A program made the position numbers and the translations under genes. From Actinoplanes couchii (GTDB lineage: Bacteria; Actinomycetota; Actinomycetes; Mycobacteriales; Micromonosporaceae): 64,000 bases of DNA. Shown here in pieces: positions 15,568 through 26,300 of the stretch (within the stretch, counting starts at the first letter, position 1; each line of letters starts with the position of its first letter). The notes beneath the pieces were generated by a model. That model saw only the letters and a program-made list of their open reading frames with translations, had not been told where the DNA came from and did no database searches. Where the stretch lies: assembly GCF_016862075.1 (NCBI RefSeq), contig NZ_BOMG01000042.1:62001-126000 (forward strand), given 5' to 3'.

Positions 15568-18500
15568 ATGGCATCCGTACCCCGCAATCTCGTGATTGGC
15601 CTGTGTCCCACCGGCGAGCCCAACCCACGGCTGGTCGCGGCCGTCGCCCGGGGTGGCGGGCTCGGCGTCCTCGACCCCGGCACCGGCCGGAAAGCGCTCG
15701 ACGACACCGCCCGCCTGGTCCCGGACGGCTTCGCGATCCGGGTCGCCGCGCCCCTCCCCGCCGACCTGCCGAACGCCGTCCGCGCCGTCATCGTCGACGC
15801 CCCCGACGGCCTGCCCGACACCGATCTGCCGGTCCTGGTCCAGGTGGTGTCCCTCGCCGAGGCCCGCGACGCGGTCGCCGCCGGAGCCGCCGGACTGCTG
15901 GCCCGCGGCAACGAAGCCGGCGGCCGGGTCGGCCCGCTCACCGCGTTCGTGCTGCTGCAGACCCTGCTGGCCGAGCTGCCGGACACCCCGGTCTGGGCGG
16001 CCGGTGGCATCGGCCCGCACACCGCCGCGGCAGCCGTCGCCGGTGGCGCCGCCGGAGTGGTCCTGGACGGCCAGTTCGCGCTGGTCAGCGAGCTGAACCT
16101 GCCCTACCGGGCGGCGTCCGCGATCCGCGCCATGGACGGCTCCGAGACCACGGTCACCGACGGGCGACGCGTCTACCATCACCCCGCGCACACCCACCCG
16201 ATGCCGCCGCTCGGAGCCGAAGCCGCCTTCGCCCGCCCGCTCGCCGACCGCCACCGGTCCGCGGCCGCCGTGGTCCGGGCCGTCCGCGAGGCAGCCCTCG
16301 CCGGAGTCGCCGCCCCGGCCGAGTTGAACCTGATCGTGCAGGGGCCGATGACCCGGGTCAGCGACCAGGCCGCCTTCGCCGCCGCGGTCGCCGCCGAGGA
16401 CGGGCTGCCGTTCCTGGCCCTGGCGCTGATGGACGGCGACCGGACCGCGCGCCTGCTGGAATCGGCCGCGGACACGCTCGGCGACCGGCCGTGGGGTGTC
16501 GGGCTGCTCGGCTTCTCCCCGCCCGAGGTGCGATCCGCCCAGCTCGCCGCGGTCCTGGCGACCCGCCCGCCGTACGCGATCATCGCCGGTGGCCGCCCCG
16601 ACCAGGCCGCCCCGCTGGACGCCGCCGGCATCATCACGTTCCTGCACGTGCCGTCACCCGGCCTGCTGGACCGGTTCCTCGCCCAGGGCGCCCGCCGGTT
16701 CGTCTTCGAGGGCTCCGAATGCGGCGGCCACGTCGGGCCGCGCGCCAGCTTCCCGCTCTGGCAGAGCCAGATCGACCGGCTGCTCGCCTTCGACGAGGAT
16801 CTCGGCGACGTGCGGGTGCTGTTCGCCGGCGGCATCCACGACGAACGATCGGCCGCCATGGTCGCCGCGCTCGCCGCACCGCTCGCCGCCCGGGGCGCGA
16901 CCGTCGGCGTGCTGATGGGCACCGCGTACCTGTTCACCGCGGAGGCGGTCAGCGCCGGGGCGATCGTGCCGCGATTCCAGCAGGTGGCGGTGGAGACCGC
17001 CGAGACGGTGCTGCTGGAGACCTCACCCGGCCACGCCACCCGCTGTGCCCGTACCGGCTATGTGCAGACCTTCGCCCTGGCCCGGCAACGCCTCGCCGAG
17101 ACCGGGACGGGAGTCCAGGAGGCCTGGGCCGAGCTGGAGCGCCTCAACCTCGGCCGGCTGCGGGTCGCCAGCAAGGGCCTGCGCCACCAGGACGGCGCCC
17201 TGCACGAGGTCGGCGACGACATCCAGCACCGCGACGGCATGTACATGATCGGCGACGTCGCCACCCTGCGCTCCACCACCACCACGATCCGCGAACTGCA
17301 CCGCCAGGTCACTTCAGGAGCCACCGATCTTCTGGTACGCCGGGCCAGAGCGCTCGCCCCGGCTCCGGCGGTGGTCCGCGAACCCGAACCACTCGACATC
17401 GCGATCGTCGGCATGGCGTGTGTGCTGCCGCAGGCCGGTGACGTCACCCGCTACTGGCACAACACGGTGACCGGCGTGGACGCGATCAGCGAGATCCCGG
17501 CCGGGCGCTGGGACGTCGGCCGCTACTTCGACCCCGGCGCGTACCGCCGGCCGCGACGGGACGCCACCCCGTCCAAATGGGGCGGATTCCTACCCCGGGT
17601 CAACTTCGACCCCTTGGCGTACGGGATCCCGCCCACCTCCCTGGCCAGCATCGAACCCGTCCAGCTGCTCGCCCTGGAAGTGGCCGCGCGGGCGCTCGCC
17701 GACGCCGGGTACGCCGACCGCCCGTTCGCCCGCGACCGTGCCTCGGTCATCTTCGGCGCCGAGGCCGGGCACGACCTGGCCACCGCGTACGGCTTCCGGG
17801 CCCTGCTCCCCGGCTACCTCGGCGATCTCCCGCCCGCGTTGGACGAGCACCTGCCCCGGGTAACCGAGGACTCGTTCCCCGGCGTGCTGTCCAACGTGAT
17901 CTCCGGCCGGATCGCCAACCGTCTCGACCTGGGCGGCGTCAACTACACCGTCGACGCGGCCTGCGCCGCCTCGCTGGCCGCCCTCGACCTGGCCTGCAAG
18001 GAACTCACCACCGGCACCAGCGACCTGGTCCTGTGCGGGGCCGCCGACCTGCACAACGGCATCTACGACTACCTGATGTTCGCCTCGGTCCGGGCGTTGT
18101 CCCCGTCCGGCCGGTGCGCCACCTTCGGCGCCGGGGCCGACGGCATCGCCCTGGGTGAAGGGGTGGCCTGCGTGACCCTGAAACGCCTGGCCGACGCCGA
18201 ACGCGACGGCGACCGGGTGTACGCGGTGATCAAGTCGGTGGCCGGTTCCAGCGACGGCAGGTCCCTGGGCCTGACCGCACCCCGCCCCGAGGGCCAGCGG
18301 CTGGCGGTGCAGCGGGCGTACACCGCGGCCGGGGTGTCGATGGCCGACGTCGGCATGGTCGAGGCGCACGGCACCGGAACCGTGGTCGGCGACCGCACCG
18401 AACTGGCGGTTCTGACCGAGGCCTTCACCGAAGCCGGCGCCGGTGTCGGCAGCACCGCCCTGGGGTCGGTGAAGTCCCAGGTGGGGCACACGAAGTGCGC

Positions 18501-21500
18501 CGCCGGACTGGCGGGCCTGATCAAGACGGCGCTGGCCGTGCACACCGGGGTCCATCCGCCGACCCTGCACGTGGAGAAGCCGAACCCGTACTGGGACGGC
18601 GAGAAGAGCCCGTTCACCTTCGACCGCACGGCCCGCCCGTGGTTCCGCCCGCCGGCCGAACGCATCGCCGGGGTGAGCGCCTTCGGGTTCGGCGGCACCA
18701 ACTTTCACGCCGTCCTGACCGGTTACGACGAACCGTCGCACGGCCTGGACGAGTGGCCCGCCGAACTGTTCCTGTTCCGCGGCGCCGACCGGGGGGCGGC
18801 GACCCGCCACCTGGACCGCCTGACCGACCTGATCACCGCCAACGACCGGGCGGGCCGCCCATGGCGCCTCCGCGACCTGGCCTGGACGGTATCCGCCGGT
18901 GTGGACCCCACCCTCCCGGTCCAGACGGCCATCGTCGCCACCGACCTGGACACGCTGGCCGCCGCCCTACCGTCGGCCCGAACCTTCACCCACGCCCCCC
19001 ACCTGGGCGTATACGCCGCCGCCCCACCCACACCGTCCTCCGCCACCCCGCCCATGCCGTCCTCCGCCGCCGTGCCCGCGTCGCCTTTTGCTGCGCCCGC
19101 GTCGCCCTCTGCCGTGCCCGTGCCATCCTCCGCCGGGGATCCGGGCAGGATCGCTTTTCTCTTTCCGGGCCAAGGCAGCCAGCGGCCCGGAATGCTCGCT
19201 GACCTCTTTGTGGCGTTCCCCGCCCTACGGGCCACGATCACCGGACCGGCCGCCCGGTATGCCGACGTGATGTTCCCGCCCGCCGCTTTCGACCAGGCCG
19301 GCGACAAGGCCCAGCGAACCGCCCTGGCCGACACCCGGGTCGCCCAGCCCGCTCTCGGCATTGCGGATCTCGCCGCATTTCAACTGCTGACCAGCCTTGG
19401 CGTACGCCCGGACCAGCTGGCCGGCCACAGCTACGGCGAGGTGGTGGCCCTGACCGCAGCCGGAGCCCTCGACCCGGCAGACCTGGTGGACCTGAGCCGG
19501 GCCCGAGCCGAGGCGATCCTGGGCGCAACCACCGACGATCCCGGCGCCATGGCCGCGGTGTCCGCCTCCGCCGAAACGGTGCGCAAGGTCCTGGCCGCCC
19601 ATCCCGACGTGGTGCCGGCCAACCACAACGCCCCCGAACAGACCGTGATCTCCGGCCCGACCGAAGCCATCGAAGCCGCTGTGAAAGCCTTGCGGGAAAA
19701 GCGGCTGAGCGCCAAACAGTTGCCGGTGGCATGCGCTTTCCACAGCCCCGTGGTGGCGGCTGGAGCCGTGACGTTCCTGGCAACCTTGGCCGAACGCACA
19801 GTGACCACCCCGGACACAGAGGTGTGGAGCAACGCGGAGGCCACGCCGTACCCCACGCAGCCCACCAGAATCCGTTCCCTACTGGCCCGCCAGATAGCCG
19901 ACCCGGTCCGTTTCAAGGACCAGATAGAGGCGATGTACGAGTCAGGAACGAGAACGTTCGTAGAGGTAGGCCCGGGCGACGTCCTGACCCGCCTGGTAAC
20001 CGCAACCCTGGGCGACCGAAACCACAAGGCAGTAGCCATGGACCGCCCCGGCGACCCGGGTCTACCCAGGTTGCTGAAGGTACTGGCGGAACTAGCGGTA
20101 ACCGGCGTCCCGGTAGACCCGGAAAACTTGTTCACAGGCAGAGACACCAAGGTGGTGACCACCACCAAGATCCCACCCCGCCCCGGCTGGACAGTAGACG
20201 GCCACATGGTCCGAACCACCGACGGCAACCCCCTACCCGGAGGCCTACGCCCCGCCCAGGTCCTGGCCACAACCGAGCCCATCCCCTCTCCCCACCCCGC
20301 CGCGCCCACCTCAACCTCCTCCACCACGCCTGCCGCGCCTGGCTCTCGCTCCTTCGCCACGCCTGCCGCGCCCACCTCTCCCTCCTTTTCTGCCTCTCCC
20401 TCTTCCACCATCTCGTCCTCTCCTTTCACCGCGCCGTCCACCTCCGGGCTGCCCTCTGCTCCGCCGTCTTCATCCGTCCCGTCCCTCATCCCGTCTTCCG
20501 CATCCGAGCGGGACGCAGCCGTGATGGAGTTCTTGCGCGGCACCCGGGAGTTGGTCGCCACCCAGAGAGAGGTGATGCTCGGATACCTCGGAACGTCCGT
20601 GCCGTTGCCCTCCAATTTCGCTACCCCAGTGCATCCAGTCCCCGCCGACCTGCCCATTCCCGCAGACCTACCCGTTCCCGCCGCTCTCCCCGTTCCCGCT
20701 GACCTTCCTGTCTCCGAGGGCGACTCGCAGACCAGCGTCACCCCTTCACCGGCGCCAACCTCCGTCGATGTCCTTGCGCTGGTGGTGGCAACGGTGAGCG
20801 AGCGAACCGGATATCCGCCGGAGATGCTTGACCCGGCCTTGGATCTGGAAGCAGACCTCTCCGTCGATTCGATCAAGCGGACCGAGCTGATCGGCGAGCT
20901 GGCAGACCGCCTCGGTTTCGGCGGCGCAGGCGGTCAGATCGACGAGTCGGTAGTGGAAGAACTGACCCGGATCAAGACGATCCGAGGCATCGCCGACTGG
21001 ATCGAAAAGCGTTCCGCCGCAATCTCTGCACCGACCTTGCCGCCCACTTCACCCGCAGCCTTATCCACAGATTCGCCGTTCTCGTTGTCCACGGGTTCGC
21101 CCGCTGTCGAACCCGAGCCCACGGTGGATGTGCTGTCCCTGGTGGTGGGGACGGTGAGCGAGCGAACCGGATACCCGTCGGAGATGTTGGATCCGGCCTT
21201 GGATCTGGAAGCAGATCTCTCCGTCGATTCGATCAAGCGGACTGAATTGATCGGCGAGTTGGCGGATCGTCTTGGTTTCGGCGGCGCAGGCGGTCAGATC
21301 GACGAGTCGGTAGTGGAAGAACTGGCCCGGATCAAGACAATCCGAGGCATCGCCGACTGGATCCAGTCCCGGACCGATCCTGGCCCCGTTTCTCCGGTTG
21401 CTGCCACTGTCGTCGCTGCTCCTGCTTCTGCTTCTGCTTCCGTTTCTGTTCCTGTTCCTGCTCCTCCTCCTGATCTGGTCTTTGCCTCCGCTCCGGCGGC

Positions 21501-23370
21501 CGCTCTCACGGTGACGCCTTTTCCTTTCGTTGAATTGCCTCAGAGCTTGCAGCGATATGTTGTGCAGGTTCAGGAGATTGCGCATCTGGAACCGGCCGGG
21601 CCTGATGTGTCCGTCGGCAGTGGCGTTGCCATCGTCGCCGATGGGCGGGGGATCGGACTGGAACTCGCCGACATGCTGGAAGAACACAGCATTCCTGTGT
21701 CGGTTCAGGACAATTCCGCTTCGGCGCACGGCATGATGGCGTCAACCCTTGACTCGGGTGGTTCGGCGACCGGCTTGGATGGGCTCGTCTATCTGGCTGG
21801 AATCGGGCCGGAACCTGCACCGGGTGTTCCGGAGGTGTTCGGGGTTCTTCGGCGGGCTCTGATCGGTGGGGTGCGCCGGGTGATCGTTGTTACCGGGTCG
21901 GCGGGCACGTTCGGGCATGGGTGGTCCGGGGATCCGGCCACTGATCCCACCTCGGGTGCCGGGATTCGAGGGCTGGTTCGCACGATTGCACGGGAGTACC
22001 CAGACGTCCTGGTCCGAGCGGTCGACGTGGACCTCAAGGAAGCACCTCGAAAGATCGCCGGACACCTGCTCGACGAACTCGCCGCCATCACCACCCCCGC
22101 GGCCGATCCCACCGCCCCATCCGTCAGTGGCCCCATCACCCCCGCGATCGATCCCACTGCCCCATCCGTCAGTGGCCCCACCACCACCTCTGCGAGCGGA
22201 CCTTCCGCCACAGCCGGGACCAGCCTTACTGCCTCATCCGTCAGCGGCCCCACTGCTCCATCCGCGAGCGGGCCCGCCGCCACAGCCGGGACCGGCCTCA
22301 TTGCAATATCCGCGAGCGGCCACGCCGTTACCTCTGTGAGCGGGCCCGCCTCCATGTCCGCGACCAGGACCGGCATCATCGGGGCTGGGCCCGCCGCCGG
22401 TTCGGGTGGGCCTGTGGTCGTCGGCTACACGAACGGAACCCGCACCACCCTGCGCGTCAGCGGTGGATCTCTGGGCGGGGCGGTCGACGTCGGGGCCGCG
22501 TGCCGGGATGCGGGGATCGGCCGTGAGTCCGTCGTGCTGTTGACCGGGGGCGCGCGCGGGATCACCGCCTCGGTTGCCGGCGTTCTCGCTGGAGTGGCCG
22601 GGTGCCACTTGGAGCTTGTCGGGCGTACGCCGCTGGGTGTGGAAGATCTTGACCCGGAAGTGATGGCCGCTGACAGTGAACCGGCGCTGCGACGTCTGCT
22701 CGTTGCACGTGGCTTGCGGAATCCTGCCGAGATCGGGGCAGCCGCGCGTCGTCTCGCCGCCGAGCGGGAGATTCGGCTGACCCTGCAGCGGCTGGCCGGG
22801 CGGGCGGCGTCGGTGCGGTACACACCTGTGGATGTCCGGGATCCACAGGCGGTGGCCCTGTTGATGACCGATGTCCACAGGCGGCACGGGCGACTCGACA
22901 CGATTGTGCACGGGGCCGGCCTGTGTGAGGACAAACTGCTGGCCGAGAAGACCCCGGAATCGTTCGACCGGGTGTTCGGCACCAAAGTGGACGGGGCGCG
23001 GGCCATCGCTGCGGCGGCACCCCCGTACCTCAGGCAACTGATCTTGTTCGGCAGTGTCTCCGGTGTTTTCGGCAATCGGGGGCAGTGCGACTATTCCGCC
23101 GCCAACGATGCCCTCGACACCCTGGCCCGGAGCTGGCACGGCCGGGTCGCCGAACGGGTCCTCTCGGTCGACTGGGGGCCGTGGGCGCCGGAGGCCGGGG
23201 GCATGGTCACCCCCGAACTGGCCCGCGAGTACACCCGCCGCGGCGTCGACCTGATCGACCCGGCACACGGTGTGGCCGCGCTGCTGGCCGAACTGGCGTG
23301 GGGCCGCCCGGACCAGTGTCAAGTCGGATTCCTGGCCGGGCCTGTGGACAACTTCGACGGGTTCCGATGA
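15568..23370 (+). CDS. Iterative PUFA-synthase-like type I PKS: reductase-KS-AT-ACP-ACP-KR
   Basis: A 2600-residue synthase. Residues 1 to about 560 are nitronate-monooxygenase/PfaD-like flavin barrels. The signature occurs twice, as GNEAGGRVGP near 112 and GSECGGHVGPR near 386, so the barrel seems duplicated with only the second keeping the His. KS begins near 611, with C799, H934 and H974 present. AT follows from 1195 (FLFPGQGSQ, GHSYGE with S1288). After a Pro/Ser/Thr-rich linker come two nearly identical ACPs, pantetheine sites S1768 and S1888 in DSIKR, exactly 120 residues apart. The KR starts near 2321 (TGGARGI, Y2509, N2513). DSIKR ACPs and the PfaD-like reductase place it with polyunsaturated/secondary-lipid synthases. 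Gene 2 overlaps it as ATGA and supplies DH and PPTase. A TTA codon occurs at 21061. Chain length and product are unknown. Confidence 0.88.
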   Translation: MASVPRNLVIGLCPTGEPNPRLVAAVARGGGLGVLDPGTGRKALDDTARLVPDGFAIRVAAPLPADLPNAVRAVIVDAPDGLPDTDLPVLVQVVSLAEARDAVAAGAAGLLARGNEAGGRVGPLTAFVLLQTLLAELPDTPVWAAGGIGPHTAAAAVAGGAAGVVLDGQFALVSELNLPYRAASAIRAMDGSETTVTDGRRVYHHPAHTHPMPPLGAEAAFARPLADRHRSAAAVVRAVREAALAGVAAPAELNLIVQGPMTRVSDQAAFAAAVAAEDGLPFLALALMDGDRTARLLESAADTLGDRPWGVGLLGFSPPEVRSAQLAAVLATRPPYAIIAGGRPDQAAPLDAAGIITFLHVPSPGLLDRFLAQGARRFVFEGSECGGHVGPRASFPLWQSQIDRLLAFDEDLGDVRVLFAGGIHDERSAAMVAALAAPLAARGATVGVLMGTAYLFTAEAVSAGAIVPRFQQVAVETAETVLLETSPGHATRCARTGYVQTFALARQRLAETGTGVQEAWAELERLNLGRLRVASKGLRHQDGALHEVGDDIQHRDGMYMIGDVATLRSTTTTIRELHRQVTSGATDLLVRRARALAPAPAVVREPEPLDIAIVGMACVLPQAGDVTRYWHNTVTGVDAISEIPAGRWDVGRYFDPGAYRRPRRDATPSKWGGFLPRVNFDPLAYGIPPTSLASIEPVQLLALEVAARALADAGYADRPFARDRASVIFGAEAGHDLATAYGFRALLPGYLGDLPPALDEHLPRVTEDSFPGVLSNVISGRIANRLDLGGVNYTVDAACAASLAALDLACKELTTGTSDLVLCGAADLHNGIYDYLMFASVRALSPSGRCATFGAGADGIALGEGVACVTLKRLADAERDGDRVYAVIKSVAGSSDGRSLGLTAPRPEGQRLAVQRAYTAAGVSMADVGMVEAHGTGTVVGDRTELAVLTEAFTEAGAGVGSTALGSVKSQVGHTKCAAGLAGLIKTALAVHTGVHPPTLHVEKPNPYWDGEKSPFTFDRTARPWFRPPAERIAGVSAFGFGGTNFHAVLTGYDEPSHGLDEWPAELFLFRGADRGAATRHLDRLTDLITANDRAGRPWRLRDLAWTVSAGVDPTLPVQTAIVATDLDTLAAALPSARTFTHAPHLGVYAAAPPTPSSATPPMPSSAAVPASPFAAPASPSAVPVPSSAGDPGRIAFLFPGQGSQRPGMLADLFVAFPALRATITGPAARYADVMFPPAAFDQAGDKAQRTALADTRVAQPALGIADLAAFQLLTSLGVRPDQLAGHSYGEVVALTAAGALDPADLVDLSRARAEAILGATTDDPGAMAAVSASAETVRKVLAAHPDVVPANHNAPEQTVISGPTEAIEAAVKALREKRLSAKQLPVACAFHSPVVAAGAVTFLATLAERTVTTPDTEVWSNAEATPYPTQPTRIRSLLARQIADPVRFKDQIEAMYESGTRTFVEVGPGDVLTRLVTATLGDRNHKAVAMDRPGDPGLPRLLKVLAELAVTGVPVDPENLFTGRDTKVVTTTKIPPRPGWTVDGHMVRTTDGNPLPGGLRPAQVLATTEPIPSPHPAAPTSTSSTTPAAPGSRSFATPAAPTSPSFSASPSSTISSSPFTAPSTSGLPSAPPSSSVPSLIPSSASERDAAVMEFLRGTRELVATQREVMLGYLGTSVPLPSNFATPVHPVPADLPIPADLPVPAALPVPADLPVSEGDSQTSVTPSPAPTSVDVLALVVATVSERTGYPPEMLDPALDLEADLSVDSIKRTELIGELADRLGFGGAGGQIDESVVEELTRIKTIRGIADWIEKRSAAISAPTLPPTSPAALSTDSPFSLSTGSPAVEPEPTVDVLSLVVGTVSERTGYPSEMLDPALDLEADLSVDSIKRTELIGELADRLGFGGAGGQIDESVVEELARIKTIRGIADWIQSRTDPGPVSPVAATVVAAPASASASVSVPVPAPPPDLVFASAPAAALTVTPFPFVELPQSLQRYVVQVQEIAHLEPAGPDVSVGSGVAIVADGRGIGLELADMLEEHSIPVSVQDNSASAHGMMASTLDSGGSATGLDGLVYLAGIGPEPAPGVPEVFGVLRRALIGGVRRVIVVTGSAGTFGHGWSGDPATDPTSGAGIRGLVRTIAREYPDVLVRAVDVDLKEAPRKIAGHLLDELAAITTPAADPTAPSVSGPITPAIDPTAPSVSGPTTTSASGPSATAGTSLTASSVSGPTAPSASGPAATAGTGLIAISASGHAVTSVSGPASMSATRTGIIGAGPAAGSGGPVVVGYTNGTRTTLRVSGGSLGGAVDVGAACRDAGIGRESVVLLTGGARGITASVAGVLAGVAGCHLELVGRTPLGVEDLDPEVMAADSEPALRRLLVARGLRNPAEIGAAARRLAAEREIRLTLQRLAGRAASVRYTPVDVRDPQAVALLMTDVHRRHGRLDTIVHGAGLCEDKLLAEKTPESFDRVFGTKVDGARAIAAAAPPYLRQLILFGSVSGVFGNRGQCDYSAANDALDTLARSWHGRVAERVLSVDWGPWAPEAGGMVTPELAREYTRRGVDLIDPAHGVAALLAELAWGRPDQCQVGFLAGPVDNFDGFR
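20764..21372 (+). repeat. Tandem ACP duplication, 360-bp period
   Basis: Two segments of about 250 bp, 20764-21012 and 21124-21372, encode ACPs that are almost identical in protein and very similar in DNA: SERTGYPPEMLDPALDLEAD in the first and SERTGYPSEMLDPALDLEAD in the second. The 110-bp Pro/Ser/Thr spacers between and after them differ. The period is exactly 360 bases. Such arrays are typical of PUFA synthases and arise by recombination. Confidence 0.95.
22105..22380 (+). repeat. Ser/Gly/Pro/Thr degenerate repeats before the KR domain
   Basis: Degenerate in-frame copies of a unit encoding TAPSVSGP-like octapeptides (SVSGPI, SVSGPT, SASGPS, SVSGPT, SASGPA, SASGHA, SVSGPA) form a flexible linker of about 90 residues inside the first PKS protein. 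At DNA level copies of CCATCCGTCAGTGGCCCC recur exactly at two points, near 22119 and 22163. Confidence 0.85.
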
Positions 23371-26300
23371 GCGCGCCGGTCCCGGAGGCGGTGGCGATCG
23401 TCGGGATGGGCGCGGTCTTCCCGGGGGCTGGGGATATCGGCACGTTCTGGCGCAACATCGTCACGGGTGTGGACGCCACCGCCGACGTTCCGGTGTCGCG
23501 GTGGGATCCGGCCACCTTCTACGATCCGGGGGCCTACCACCGGCCGCCGGTGGCCGACCGGTTCTACTGCCGGCGGGGCGGGTTCGTCGACGACGTCGCG
23601 ACGTTCGACCCGACCCGGTTCGGGATCATGCCCGCCGCGGTCGCCGTCACCGACCCTGACCAGCTGCTCGCCCTGCGGGCCGCCGCCGAGGCCATCGAGG
23701 ACGCGGGCGGCGCCGGCGCTCTGCCGGACCGGTCCCGGATCGGGGTGATCATCGGCCGGGGCGGTTACCTGACGCCCGGCATGGCTCGGCTCGACCAGCG
23801 GGTACGCACCGTCACCCAACTGTTGTCCACACTCCGCGAACTCGTGCCCGGTCTGTCCACAGGCCAGCTCGCCGATGTCCGGAAACAGTTCCTGGCCGCC
23901 CTCGGGCCGGAGAGCCCGGACGCGGCCATCGGACTGGTGCCGAATTTCGCGGCCGCCCGGCTGGCCAACCGGTTCGACCTGCGCGGACCGTCGTACACAG
24001 TTGATGCCGCCTGTGCGTCCGGTCTGCTGGCCGTCGACGCGGCGGTCCGCGAACTGACCACCGGACGCTGCGACGCGGTCCTCGCCGGGGCGGTGCACGT
24101 CTGCCACGACCCCACCCTGTGGAGCGTGTTCACCCAGCTCCGGGCGCTGAGCCCGAGCGAACGGATCCGCCCGTTCGACAGGCGCGCCGACGGCACCCTG
24201 ATGGCCGAGGGCACCGGCGTGCTCGTCCTCAAACGCCACGCCGACGCGCTCCGGGCCGGTGACCGGGTGTATGCGCTGGTCCGGGGCGTCGGGGTGGCCA
24301 GTGACGGGCGGGCTGCCAGCCTGGTCAGCCCCAGTGCCGACGGTCAGGTTCTGGCGGTACGGCGGGCGTGGGAAGCCGCCGGCCTGGACCCGGCGGCTCC
24401 CGATTCGGTGGGCCTGATCGAGGCGCACGGCACCGCCACCCCGGTGGGCGACACCGCGGAGCTGACCACCCTGGCCCGGGCTTTCGGCACCGGCGGCCCC
24501 ACGATCGGCCTGGGCACGGTCAAGTCGATGATCGGTCACGCGATGCCGGCCGCCGGGATGGCCGGCCTGATCAAGGCGGCGCTGGCTGTCCACAACGGCA
24601 TCCTCCCGCCGACCCTGCATGTGGACGAGCCGCATCCGGCCCTGGCGAGCACCCGTTGCCTGCCGATCCACCGGGCTACCCCGTGGCCGGCGGACTCCCC
24701 GCGCCGGGCTGGCGTGAACGCTTTCGGTTTCGGCGGCATCAACGCCCACGTAGTCCTCGAGCACCCGGGATCCGGCCCCGGCGGCACCCCGACTTTTGCG
24801 GCGGGCGCCCCGGTGATCAGTTCGGGACATCCGGCGCCGTCTTCGGCCTCTGCTACTCAGGGGCGGGTTCTCGCTGCTCCCGCCGCCGCTGTCCTTCCCG
24901 CCGAGACCGGCGCCGCCCTTCCTGCCAGGGGTTCAGCACCCGCGGACCCCTTTCGAATCCCACCACCGCCCGCCGCGCTGATTACCCCCGCGCCAGCTGC
25001 CGTGCCCTCGGCTCGCCCCGCGCCGGCCGCGGTGTCCTCCACTCATCCCGTGTCGCTCGCCGTGCCCTCGACTCACCCGGCGTCGGCTGCCGTGCTTTTC
25101 ACCCAACCCGTGCCGACCGCCGTCTCCGTGACCGGGGCGGGTGGTGACTTCGTGGAACCGTTGCTGCTGCTTGCAGCGGACAGTCGCGAAGCCCTCACCG
25201 ATCGGCTCGCGATTTCCGACGAGGAGTTGCTGGCCCGGTCCGCCGCCGGCGACTTCTTGCGTGGTGATTTCAGCGCCGATACCGAGCCAGGATCCTGTCG
25301 GCTGGCGATCGTGGCGCCGACCCCACGACGGCTTGCTCTGGCCCGGAAAGTGATCGAGCGGGGCCGGCCGTGGCGGGGCCGCGAGGACATCTGGTTCACC
25401 ACCGAGCCGCTGCTCACCGGGGACGGCACTCTGGCATTTCTGTTCCCCGGTTTCGAGCCCGAGTTCGCGCCCCGCCTGGACGAGGTGGCCGCCCATCTCG
25501 GTCTGGCGGGACCACGTCTGACCGGCGGTACCGAGCTGCATTCCCGTGGCGCCGACGTGGTAGCGGTCGGCCGGTTCCTGGCCGAGGCGCTGAGCGAGCT
25601 GGGCGTGGTACCGGACCTGGTATCGGGCCACAGCCTGGGCGAATGGACCGCGATGGTTGCTGCCGGCAGCTACCGGGCCGCCGACGTGGACAGTTTTGTG
25701 GCATCGCTGCGGCCCGGGACGGTACCGGTGCCCGAGGTCGACTACGCCGCCGTGGGCTGCGGCGCGGACCGGGCCTTGAGCATCGCCGCGGCTCCCGGGG
25801 TGGTCATCTCGCACGACAACTGCCCACACCAGTCGGTGCTGTGCGGCCCGCCGGCGGCGATCACGGCGGCCCTCGAACGGCTGCGGGCCGAGGGCGTCCC
25901 CGGCGAGGTGCTGGCTTTCCGGTCCGGTTTCCACACCCCCATGGCAACCCCATTTCTTGCGGCCGTACGGGCCTCATTCGACATGCTCCCGCTGGATCCC
26001 CCGCACACGCCGGTGTGGTCAGCGACAACACTTGCGCCCTACCCGCAAGAACCCGCCGATGTCCGGCAACTCCTGGTCCGCCATTTGCTGGAACCCGTCC
26101 GTTTCCGCCAGCTGCTTGAGCGTCTTCATGACCGGGGAGTGCGCGGTTTCGTGCAGGTAGGCCCCGGCAGCCTGACCGGTTTCGTAGCCGACACCTTGGG
26201 CCGCCAAGACCACCTGACCATCGCGGCCCACACACCGTCCCGGGGAGGTACAGCCCAGCTACGCCGAGTGGCAGCCGCACTGTGGACAGAGGGCCGAACC

